Shown here one piece after another: positions 16,565 to 23,739 of a stretch of 64,000 bases of DNA; the first letter of the stretch is position 1; every line of letters begins with the position of its first letter. The notes beneath the pieces were generated by a model. The model was not told the DNA's origin. It saw nothing but the letters and a program-made list of their open reading frames with translations, and did not search any database. The DNA is taken from positions 1,550,001 to 1,614,000 of the forward strand of contig CAVWQP010000004.1 of assembly GCA_963757125.1 (NCBI GenBank), given 5' to 3'. A program made the translations under genes and the position numbers. Origin of the DNA: CAVVSD01 sp963757125 (GTDB lineage: Bacteria > Actinomycetota > Thermoleophilia > Solirubrobacterales > Solirubrobacteraceae).

Positions 16565-18070
16565 TCACCTGCGCGCCAGCAGCAGCCGGAAGGCCTGACG
16601 GCCGACGCTCGGCCACGTCAGCGCGCCGATCGCGAGGTAGACGACGATGGACAGCAGCGCGAGCCCGAACGACGCCGCCGCGCCGCTGGGGGCGACCAGC
16701 GCCGTGAGCACGAACACCAGCCCGAGCGGCACGACGGGCCAGCACGTCGCCGCGACCTTCGCGAACGCCGTGACGCTGCGCTCGCGGAACACGACGACGA
16801 GCAGCGCGAGGAACATCGCCGACCCCACCGACGCGTGCACGATCGCGACCGTCTCCCCGCTCGGGTCGCTCAGCAGGCTCTGCACGACGATCTGGACGAC
16901 CAGCGCCGTCGCGGAGAGCAGCGTGAGGCCGCGCAGGAGCCGCAGGGACAGCGCGGCGTTGCTCACGGCGGTCAGGACGGTCCACACGAAACACATGACG
17001 AGCAGCGTCCGCGAGACGTCCCAGAGCAGCGTCAGCGTCTCCGCCGACAACGAGCCGCCCAGCACCGCGTCGAGGATCGGGTACCCACAGGCGGCGTACG
17101 CGCCGGCGAGGGGCACGTAGAGGAACGCGCCGAACGGCGCGGTGATCCCGAGGTAGGTCATCGCCGTCTCGCGGCCCTGGCGCGCGAGGTCGGCGACGAG
17201 GCTCGGCAGCGTCACCAGCCCGAGCGTCGCGCCGGTGATGTTGTAGAGGATCGCCCCGACGAAGAAGGCGTACGTGTACGCCGTCACTGCGCCCACCGGC
17301 GTCGCGAGCGCGGCGAGGGCGATCGTGAGCTGCAGCTGCTGGGCCAGCGGCCAGGACGCGCTCGCCCCCGCACGCCCGGCCAGGCGCCACGTCGCCGGGC
17401 TCGCCAGCAGCCTCGGACCGGGGGGCGCGGAGAACCCGAGCCGCCGCAGGTACAGCAGGTGGCCGCCGAGCAGCACCGCGGCGCCCGCCAGCACGCCGAA
17501 CGCGGCGCCGAGGACGCCCACCGCCAGCATGAGCCCGACGGCCACGACGAGCGTCGTCACGCTCGCGACGACGTAGAACGCCGCGCTGGCGTAGAAGCGG
17601 CGCGCGGCGGCGAGGGTCGCCGCGAGGGCGGCCGACCAGATCTGCCCGAACGAGGCGATCGCGAGGACCGCGAGGCTCTCCGCCGCGGTGCCGACGGCCG
17701 CGTTCGGTCCCGATCGCAGGAGCGGCGCGATGACCGGGGCGAGGACGGCGAGCCCGACGCACAGCAGCAGGGCGACGCTGACGAGCCGGCGGACCGCGTC
17801 GGCCGCGCGCTCGCGCAGCTCCGCGTCGCTGTCCGTCGCGCCGATGAGCGGGATGAGCGTCGCCCGCAGCGTCGCGCCGAGCAGCAGGAACACGAGGTAG
17901 ACGGAGTAGGAGGCGAGGAAGCTGTCCGTCTTGGCCCCCTCACCGGCGACCACGGCGATGAGCACCGCGAGGATGCCGCCCAGCGAGGCGGTGACGAGGT
18001 AGCTCGCCGCGACGACGACCGCCGACCGCGCGGTGTCGGTGTCCGCTGCGATGAGCGGCTCGCGCTCCAT
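16565..18070 (-). CDS. MurJ/Wzx-like lipid flippase
   Basis: This 501-residue protein has about 14 hydrophobic helices and is clearly homologous to the 4901-6395 gene (shared ATDSLLAAYSLYLVF versus KTDSFLASYSVYLVF, and ALGYLRTFAALGAFLYVPL versus AMTYLGITAPFGAFLYVPL). It belongs to the MOP exporter superfamily and should move lipid-linked oligosaccharide to the outer face. The frame is intact here, which makes it the reference for repairing its paralog. It lies 4 bases after the GT2 gene and 23 bases before the sugar O-methyltransferase start, in a run of minus-strand genes. Confidence 0.88.
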   Translation of the reverse strand: MEREPLIAADTDTARSAVVVAASYLVTASLGGILAVLIAVVAGEGAKTDSFLASYSVYLVFLLLGATLRATLIPLIGATDSDAELRERAADAVRRLVSVALLLCVGLAVLAPVIAPLLRSGPNAAVGTAAESLAVLAIASFGQIWSAALAATLAAARRFYASAAFYVVASVTTLVVAVGLMLAVGVLGAAFGVLAGAAVLLGGHLLYLRRLGFSAPPGPRLLASPATWRLAGRAGASASWPLAQQLQLTIALAALATPVGAVTAYTYAFFVGAILYNITGATLGLVTLPSLVADLARQGRETAMTYLGITAPFGAFLYVPLAGAYAACGYPILDAVLGGSLSAETLTLLWDVSRTLLVMCFVWTVLTAVSNAALSLRLLRGLTLLSATALVVQIVVQSLLSDPSGETVAIVHASVGSAMFLALLVVVFRERSVTAFAKVAATCWPVVPLGLVFVLTALVAPSGAAASFGLALLSIVVYLAIGALTWPSVGRQAFRLLLARR

Positions 18071-18074
18071 GCGC

Positions 18075-18968
18075 TCAGCCCGGCCGCGTGGTGAGGCGCA
18101 GCCGGACGGCCTCGGCGGCGGTCGCCACGCGCTCGGCCACGTTCCCGTAGGCCGGGTGGCGCCACCGGCAGTACGCCATGTGCACCCAGGCGTTCAGGCG
18201 CAGGAGGTTGACGACGGCGCCGGCCGACAGCGGCGGGCGCAGGCGGCGCAGCAGGTAGCGGGTGAAGGGCCAGAGCCCGACGAGCCGCGCGGGGCCGGGC
18301 GGCGTGTAGACCTCGATGAGCCGCAGGTACTTCTCCGTGTCGCTGTCCGTGCGCACGAGCGTCGCCCCGTCGGCGACCGCGTGGTGACCCTCGCGCAGCG
18401 TCGCGATCGCGATCGCCCAGTCCATCGCGAAGAACTCCTCGTCGGGGATCGCCCGTACGAGCGCCTCCCGGCGGAACAGCCCGTAGACGCGCGAGTTGTC
18501 GATCGGCGCCTCCAGGAGCGCGGCGACGTTCTCGCGCTCGCTCCCCTCCAGCGCGAACGACCCGGGGGACGGCTTGCGCGTGCCGTCGGCCGCGACGAGC
18601 TCCGTGTCGGCGATCGCCAGGACGACGTCGGGCCGCGCGTCGAGCACCGCCGCCGTCCGCTCGACGTACTCGGCGTTGACGAGGTCGTCCGCCGCCGCCC
18701 ACATGAAGTACGGCGTGGTGGCCGAGGCGAGCACGGCGCGGAAGTTGTCCCACACGCCCACCGGCGGGTCCTGGCGCAGGGCGCGCACCCGCGGGTCGGC
18801 CGCGACCGCGGCGGCGATGACGGCGGCCGTCCCGTCGCTCGAGCCGTTGTCGGAGACGACGACCTCGATGTCGCGCGCGGTCTGCCCGAGGATCGCCTGC
18901 AGCTGGCGCTCGAACCCCTCGCCCCCGTCCTTCACCGGCATCCCCACGGTGACGCGGGCGCCGGTCAC
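18075..18968 (-). CDS. GT2 glycosyltransferase
   Basis: A 297-residue GT-A enzyme with VTVGMPVKDGGEGF near the start, VVVSDNGSSDGT, and MWAAADDLVNAEYV (DD acidic motif). It then has MDWAIAIATLREG, a position often lined by acceptor contacts. GTG 18968 overlaps the TGA of the upstream methyltransferase (GTGA), so translation is coupled. The C-terminus is amphipathic and basic, suggesting peripheral membrane binding. Substrates cannot be assigned. Confidence 0.85.
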   Translation of the reverse strand: MTGARVTVGMPVKDGGEGFERQLQAILGQTARDIEVVVSDNGSSDGTAAVIAAAVAADPRVRALRQDPPVGVWDNFRAVLASATTPYFMWAAADDLVNAEYVERTAAVLDARPDVVLAIADTELVAADGTRKPSPGSFALEGSERENVAALLEAPIDNSRVYGLFRREALVRAIPDEEFFAMDWAIAIATLREGHHAVADGATLVRTDSDTEKYLRLIEVYTPPGPARLVGLWPFTRYLLRRLRPPLSAGAVVNLLRLNAWVHMAYCRWRHPAYGNVAERVATAAEAVRLRLTTRPG

Positions 18969-19651
18969 GACGGCTTGCGCCCCACGACCACCTTCCCGTG
19001 CGGGATGCCGTTGCGGCGGCTCGTGATCCGCGCGATCGACGCGTGGAACCCGACCGCGGCCATGCGGTCGACGACGTCCAGGCCGTACGTGCGGAACGCG
19101 AGCACCTTCCCCAGGCCGCGGTAGCGGTCGCCGTGGTACTCGGGCTCGGTGAGGTGCTCGATCGTCCCGTCCTCCAGCCGTCGCGCCCGCTCGACGGTCG
19201 CGGGCACGTCGGCCAGCGGCACGGTGAACGCGTGCATGCCGCCGGGCCTGAGCACGCGGAACACCTCGCGGAAGCCCTGCGCGTCGTCGGGCACGTGCTC
19301 GAACACCTCGGTGCTCGTGACGAGGTCGAACGACGCGTCCGGGAACGTCAGGCGCTCGACGTCCTGGTTCTGCACGTCGCCGCGGACCTCCCCGGGCGCG
19401 GCGTCGTCGAAGAACTCCGAGACCGTGAGGTTCGTGAAGCGCCCCTGCATCCAGCGGTGCAGGGCGCCGGTGGCCGACAGCTCGTAGATGGCGATCGACG
19501 GATCGGGATCCTCGGCCTGGATGACGCGGCCCAGGGAGCGGTGGCGGTAGGTCGACAGGCAGCGGACGCAGCGCTCGCCGCCGTCGCCGGGATGCAGGCG
19601 CACGACGGGCGCCGAGCAGAGGTTGCAGATCGCGATGGGGAGGGCGGGCAT
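18965..19651 (-). CDS. Class I SAM methyltransferase with N-terminal zinc ribbon
   Basis: A 228-residue protein. Cys pairs CNLC (about 9-12) and CVRC (about 28-31) form a short zinc ribbon. The degenerate SAM site IYELSATGALHRW is followed by STEVFEHVPDD, FRVLRPGG and a FTVPLAD strand, the Methyltransf_11-type pattern. Motif I lacks the usual GxGxG, as often seen in sugar methyltransferases of this architecture. It is divergent from, and overlaps upstream sequence of, the GT4 gene starting at 19695. Confidence 0.78.
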   Translation of the reverse strand: MPALPIAICNLCSAPVVRLHPGDGGERCVRCLSTYRHRSLGRVIQAEDPDPSIAIYELSATGALHRWMQGRFTNLTVSEFFDDAAPGEVRGDVQNQDVERLTFPDASFDLVTSTEVFEHVPDDAQGFREVFRVLRPGGMHAFTVPLADVPATVERARRLEDGTIEHLTEPEYHGDRYRGLGKVLAFRTYGLDVVDRMAAVGFHASIARITSRRNGIPHGKVVVGRKPS

Positions 19652-19694
19652 GCGGTGCCGTAACGTAGCGGCCGGTGCCGCGGGCGGCTCGACA

Positions 19695-20864
19695 GTGAGG
19701 ATCCTCTGGGTCAGCCCCTTCCTGCCGCACCCCAAGGCGCGGCACGCCGGCGGGCGCGGTGAGTTCCAGTGGATGGCCGCCCTCGCGGAGCGCCACGACA
19801 TCACCCTCGTCGCCCGCATGGAGCCCGAGGAGCGCGACGCCGCGATCGCCCTGCGCCCCGTGCTGGCGGGCCTGCACACGCTGACCTTCGCGCGGCCCGA
19901 GGGCCCGCTCGCGGCCGCGACGATCATCGGCTCCTACGTGCGCCTCGGCCGGATGGCGCAGCGCATCCAGGACGAGGGCGACTTCGACGTCGTCCACGTC
20001 GAGTGGCTCGAGACCGGGCTGGGCATGCGCCGCACGAGCGACGTCGGCCGCGTGAACGTCGCGATCGACGAGCTCACGAAGCCCGCGCGGCGTCGCGCGG
20101 GGCTGGCGGAGGGGACGGCCGCAAGGGTGCGCGGCGAGCTGGGGCTGCGCGCGATCACCTTGCTGCAACACCGCATCTGCGCGAAGTTCGACGTCGTGCT
20201 CGCGCTCTCCGAGCAGGACCGCGACCAGATCCGCGCCCTGGAGCCGGACACCGACGTGCGGTTCCTGCCGTTCCCGGTCGGCGTCGACGCGGACAAGCTC
20301 TCGGGCGCGACCCGTGACGACGACCACCTGCTGTTCGTCGGCGCGATGAACCGCGACACGAACATCGACGCGATCACCTGGTTCTGCGCCGAGGTCCTCC
20401 CGCTGGTCCGCGCGCGGCGCCCCGGCGTGCGCCTCACGATCGCGGGCGCGGCCCCCGCCGACGAGGTCCTCGCGCTCGGCGAGGACCCCGGCATCGAGGT
20501 CACCGGGTTCGTCGAGGACCTCGAGCCCTACCTCGCCCGTGCGACCGTCTTCGTCTCACCGCTGCGCGTCGGCGGCGGGATCATCGCCAAGAACATCGAC
20601 GCGATGGCGTCGGGCCTGCCGGTCGTGACGAGCACGATCGCCAACGAGGGCGTCGACGCGACGGCCGGCGAGCACGTGCTCCTCGCCGATGCGCCGCAGG
20701 CGTTCGCGGACGCCGTGCTCGCGCTGCTCGGCGACCCGGCGCGGCGCGCCCGGATGGCGGGCGCCGCCCAGGCGTTCATCGAGGGGCGCTTCGGCGCGCA
20801 GGCCGGCGCCGCGGTCCTCGAGGAGGCCCACGCCGCGGCGATCGCCGCTCACACGTCCGGGTAG
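19695..20864 (+). CDS. GT4 glycosyltransferase
   Basis: A 389-residue GT-B enzyme from GTG 19695, chosen because the first strand VRILWVSPFLPHP follows at once. The C-terminal domain has LLFVGAMNRDTNIDAI, IEVTGFVEDLEPYL and VSPLRVGGGIIAKNIDAMASGLPVV, the variant acceptor/donor motif of GT4 enzymes in which the usual EGFGL is replaced by GGGIIAKN. It overlaps the convergent RmlC-like gene by 16 bases. Confidence 0.87.
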   Translation: MRILWVSPFLPHPKARHAGGRGEFQWMAALAERHDITLVARMEPEERDAAIALRPVLAGLHTLTFARPEGPLAAATIIGSYVRLGRMAQRIQDEGDFDVVHVEWLETGLGMRRTSDVGRVNVAIDELTKPARRRAGLAEGTAARVRGELGLRAITLLQHRICAKFDVVLALSEQDRDQIRALEPDTDVRFLPFPVGVDADKLSGATRDDDHLLFVGAMNRDTNIDAITWFCAEVLPLVRARRPGVRLTIAGAAPADEVLALGEDPGIEVTGFVEDLEPYLARATVFVSPLRVGGGIIAKNIDAMASGLPVVTSTIANEGVDATAGEHVLLADAPQAFADAVLALLGDPARRARMAGAAQAFIEGRFGAQAGAAVLEEAHAAAIAAHTSG

Positions 20865-21364
20865 CCCGCGTCGCGCTCGTTCATGACCCGCCCGCCGGGC
20901 GGCGGCTCCGGCCAGGCGATGCCGAAGGCGGGGTCGTCCCAGCGCACGCCGCGCCCGCTGCCGGCCACGAACGGGGTGGACATCGCGTAGAGCACCTCGG
21001 AGTCGCCGGTCAGCGTCTGGAAGCCGTGGGCGAACCCGCGCGGGATCCACAGCGCCACGCCGTTGTCCGCGCTCAGCTGCACCCCGTGCCAGCCGTGCAG
21101 CGTCGGCGAGCCCGGGCGCAGGTCGACGGCCACGTCGAAGACCGCGCCGCGCGTGCAGCGCACGAGCTTGTCCTCGCCGTGCGGCTCGGCCTGCAGATGC
21201 ATGCCGCGCAGGGTCCCGGCGTGCACGTTGAACGACGTGCTCATCTGCACGATCGGCCCGAGCTGCTCGACGTCGTAGGTGCGCGCGAAGTGCCCCCGGG
21301 CGTCGGCGTGGCGCTCGGGATGGACCTCGAGCAGCCCGTCCAACCCGGTTTCGCGCAGTCTCAC
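20849..21364 (-). CDS. RmlC-like NDP-4-keto-sugar 3,5- (or 3-) epimerase
   Basis: This 171-residue cupin starts at GTG 21364, which overlaps the TGA of the C-methyltransferase gene (GTGA). It has LRGMHLQ with the catalytic base His56, KLVRCTRGAVFDVAVDLR and PRGFAHGFQTL. At the position of the conserved catalytic Tyr of RmlC (YY-x-P), this protein reads PF (Phe132). Loss of that Tyr is expected to change or restrict the epimerisation, for example to one carbon. It is encoded in a tight three-gene run with the C-methyltransferase and RfbG, so its substrate is probably the CDP-4-keto-6-deoxy-sugar. Confidence 0.85.
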   Translation of the reverse strand: MRLRETGLDGLLEVHPERHADARGHFARTYDVEQLGPIVQMSTSFNVHAGTLRGMHLQAEPHGEDKLVRCTRGAVFDVAVDLRPGSPTLHGWHGVQLSADNGVALWIPRGFAHGFQTLTGDSEVLYAMSTPFVAGSGRGVRWDDPAFGIAWPEPPPGGRVMNERDAGYPDV

Positions 21365-22590
21365 GGGAGCAGGCGCAACTGGGGGGCACGCGCCGCGAAC
21401 TGCCCGCCCCACTCGCGCACGTAGCCGTGCTGGGCGACGATCTCGTCGCGCAGGTTCCAGGGGAGGATCAGCACGACGTCGGGCTGCGTCTCGCGCAGCG
21501 CCTCGACGGGGCGGATCGGGATGTGCGTCCCGGGGAGCAGGTGGCCCTGCTTGTGCGGGTTCGCGTCGACCGTGTAGTCGAGGAAGTCGGTGCGGATGCC
21601 GCAGAAGTTCAGGAGGGTGTTGCCCTTGGCCGGCGCGCCGTAGCCGGCGATCGACTTGCCCTGCGCCTTGAGGTCGATGAGGAACTGCAGGATCGCCCGC
21701 TTGTCCTCCTGCATCCGCTCGGCGAACTCGCGGTACACGTCCATGTCGTCCAGGCCCGCGCGCCGCTCGCGCATCATGAGGCGCGCCGCGCGGTCGCTGA
21801 GCGGCTTCTCGCCGTCGTCGGCGTGGCAGCCGTAGATGCGCAGCGACCCGCCGTGCGTGGGGATCTCCTCGACGTCCCAGAGCCGCAGGCCGTGCGCCTC
21901 GAACACGCGCGACACGGTCAGGAACGAGAAGTACGAGAAGTGCTCGTGGTAGATCGTGTCGAACTGGTCGAGCTCGATGAGCTGGAGCAGGTGCGGGAAC
22001 TCCATCGTGATCACGCCGCCCTGGGCGAGCAGGATCTTCATCCCGCCGACGAAGTCGTTGAGGTCGGGGACGTGGGCCAGGACGTTGTTGCCCAGCAGCA
22101 GGTCGGCCTTGAGGTCGCTCGCCACCCCTCGCGCCGTGTCGACGCCGAAGAACTCCACGAGCGTGCGGACCCCGCGCTCCTCCGCGGCGGGCGCGACGTT
22201 CGCGGCCGGCTCGATGCCGAGCACCGGCACGCCGCGCTGCACGAAGTACTGCAGGAGGTAGCCGTCGTTGGAGGCGAGCTCGACGACCTGGCTCGATCCG
22301 TCGAAGCCGAACCGCTCGATCATGAGCTCGACGTAGCGCTCGGAGTGCTCGAGCCAGCTCGACGAGTACGCCGAGAAGTACGCGTAGTCGCTGAAGATCT
22401 CGTCGGGCGTCTCGTACTCCTCGAGCTGCACGAGCCTGCACTCGCCGCAGACCCACGCCTTCAGCGGATAGAACGGCTCCATGGCGTTGCCGCGCTCCGG
22501 CGGCAGGTAGGAGTTCGCCATCGGCGACATGCCGAGGTCGGCGAACACCGTCTCGAGCGGGGCGGCGCAGAATCGGCAGGTCGCAGTCAT
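21361..22590 (-). CDS. Sugar C-methyltransferase (NovU/TylCIII/EryBIII-type)
   Basis: This 409-residue protein has the three-domain pattern of sugar C-3/C-5 methyltransferases. It opens with an N-terminal zinc-binding domain (CRFC at 5-8 and CGEC near 55). The SAM domain follows (VELASNDGYLLQYF, GIEPAANVAPAA, NNVLAHVPDLNDFV). The C-terminal domain has HGGSLRIYG, IAGYGAPAKGNTLLN and LPWNLRDEI. ATG 22590 overlaps the RfbG stop (ATGA). In characterised relatives this enzyme methylates C-3 (or C-5) of a 4-keto-6-deoxy nucleotide sugar. Here the only matching precursor route in the window is CDP-4-keto-6-deoxyglucose. Confidence 0.9.
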   Translation of the reverse strand: MTATCRFCAAPLETVFADLGMSPMANSYLPPERGNAMEPFYPLKAWVCGECRLVQLEEYETPDEIFSDYAYFSAYSSSWLEHSERYVELMIERFGFDGSSQVVELASNDGYLLQYFVQRGVPVLGIEPAANVAPAAEERGVRTLVEFFGVDTARGVASDLKADLLLGNNVLAHVPDLNDFVGGMKILLAQGGVITMEFPHLLQLIELDQFDTIYHEHFSYFSFLTVSRVFEAHGLRLWDVEEIPTHGGSLRIYGCHADDGEKPLSDRAARLMMRERRAGLDDMDVYREFAERMQEDKRAILQFLIDLKAQGKSIAGYGAPAKGNTLLNFCGIRTDFLDYTVDANPHKQGHLLPGTHIPIRPVEALRETQPDVVLILPWNLRDEIVAQHGYVREWGGQFAARAPQLRLLP

Positions 22591-23645
22591 CGGGCCGAGA
22601 GGGTAGAGAAGCGCTCGATCTGGTCGAGCGTGACCGTCCGCACCTCGCGGTCGTCGAGGAAGACGGCGTACCACTCGACGATCGCCTCCAGCGCCTGGGA
22701 GAGGTCCCAGCCGGGTCGCCAGCCGAGCTCCGTGCGCGCCTTCGTCGAGTCCAGCGCGAGATGCCCGGCCTCGTGCGGATGCGGGCCCGGGTCGATCTCC
22801 CACTGCAGCTCCCTCGGCCACAGGTCCGTCAGCCGCTCGACGAGCCAGCCGACCGTCTGCACGTCGCCCGGGTCGGGGCCGAAGTTCCAGGCGCCGCGGA
22901 CGTCCTCGCCGTTCGCCAGGCGCTGGGCGAGCTCCAGGTAACCCGACAGTGGGTTCAGCACGTGCTGCCACGGGCGCACGGCCTGCGGGCTGCGGATCGG
23001 GGCCGGGGCGCCGCCCATCGCGTGGCGGGCGATGTCGGCGAGCAGGCGGTCCTCGGAGAAGTCACCGCCGCCGATGACGTTCCCGGCGCGCGCGGAGGCG
23101 AGCGGGAGGTCGTAGGAGCGCAGGTAGGCCGCGGCGACGATCTCCGCCGCGCCCTTCGAGCTCGAGTAGGGGTCGTGGCCGCCCATCGGGTCGCTCTCCA
23201 CGAACGCACGGGGCGGGCGGGACGGATCGTTCTCGTAGCTCTTGTCGCTCGTGACGTTCACGATCGCCACGACGGACGGCGTCGACCGTGCCGCCTCGAG
23301 CACGTTCACCGTGCCCATGACGTTCGTGCCGTAGGTCGTGCGTGGTTCGCGGTAGGAGCGGCGCACGAGCGACTGCGCGGCCATGTGGATCACGACCTCG
23401 GGCTCGTGCTCGGCGAAGGCACGGTCGACCGCGTCGGCGTCGCGGACGTCGACGCGCAGGTCGGCGATGCCGTCGGCCACGCCGCCGGCCTCGAACAGCG
23501 ACGGCGACGTCGGGACGGCGTCGGACAGGCCGACGACCTCCGCGCCCATCGCGCCCAGCCACAGCGTCAGCCACGCGCCCTTGAACCCCGTGTGCCCGGT
23601 GACGAGCACCCGGCGGCCCTTCCAGAAGCCGGGGTCGATGCTCAC
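22587..23645 (-). CDS. rfbG: CDP-glucose 4,6-dehydratase
   Basis: A 352-residue extended SDR with VTGHTGFKGAWL (NAD loop), the WLGAMGAEVVG strand, catalytic NVTSDK and YSSSK, then ARAGNVIGGGD and RPWQHVLNPLSGYL. These are diagnostic of RfbG rather than of RmlB. The GTG start at 23645 is 88 bases after the end of the upstream GT-C-like gene, and the gap holds two hairpins with identical loop cores. Reaction: CDP-glucose to CDP-4-keto-6-deoxyglucose, using the RfbF product from 13195-13962. Confidence 0.93.
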   Translation of the reverse strand: MSIDPGFWKGRRVLVTGHTGFKGAWLTLWLGAMGAEVVGLSDAVPTSPSLFEAGGVADGIADLRVDVRDADAVDRAFAEHEPEVVIHMAAQSLVRRSYREPRTTYGTNVMGTVNVLEAARSTPSVVAIVNVTSDKSYENDPSRPPRAFVESDPMGGHDPYSSSKGAAEIVAAAYLRSYDLPLASARAGNVIGGGDFSEDRLLADIARHAMGGAPAPIRSPQAVRPWQHVLNPLSGYLELAQRLANGEDVRGAWNFGPDPGDVQTVGWLVERLTDLWPRELQWEIDPGPHPHEAGHLALDSTKARTELGWRPGWDLSQALEAIVEWYAVFLDDREVRTVTLDQIERFSTLSAR

Positions 23646-23676
23646 GACGCGGCGGCCGCCGAGTCCGAAGCAGACC

Positions 23677-23739
23677 CGAGAACGGAGGCTCTGCCGACGT
23701 TCTCGCCAGCATGAGCGGAGGCTCTGCCGGAGCTCATGC
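23677..23739 (-). repeat. Two tandem hairpins with different 8-bp stems and the same loop core
   Basis: Hairpin 1 has stem CGAGAACG (23677-23684) and CGTTCTCG (23698-23705). Hairpin 2 has stem GCATGAGC (23709-23716) and GCTCATGC (23732-23739). Both stems are perfect and unrelated in sequence, but both loops contain the same 14-mer CGGAGGCTCTGCCG (minus strand CGGCAGAGCCTCCG, itself able to close GGC-AGA-GCC). Hairpin 2 covers the stop codon of the upstream GT-C-like gene, and both precede rfbG by 26-60 bases. Different stems with a conserved loop imply selection on RNA or cruciform structure, or two copies of a mobile small repeat. Confidence 0.7.

Noticed and set aside
23646..23670. GC-rich palindrome (CGGCGGCCGCCG) before rfbG as a regulatory site
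   Set aside because: It lies within GCC-repeat-like sequence common in this genome and is too low in complexity to separate from background.
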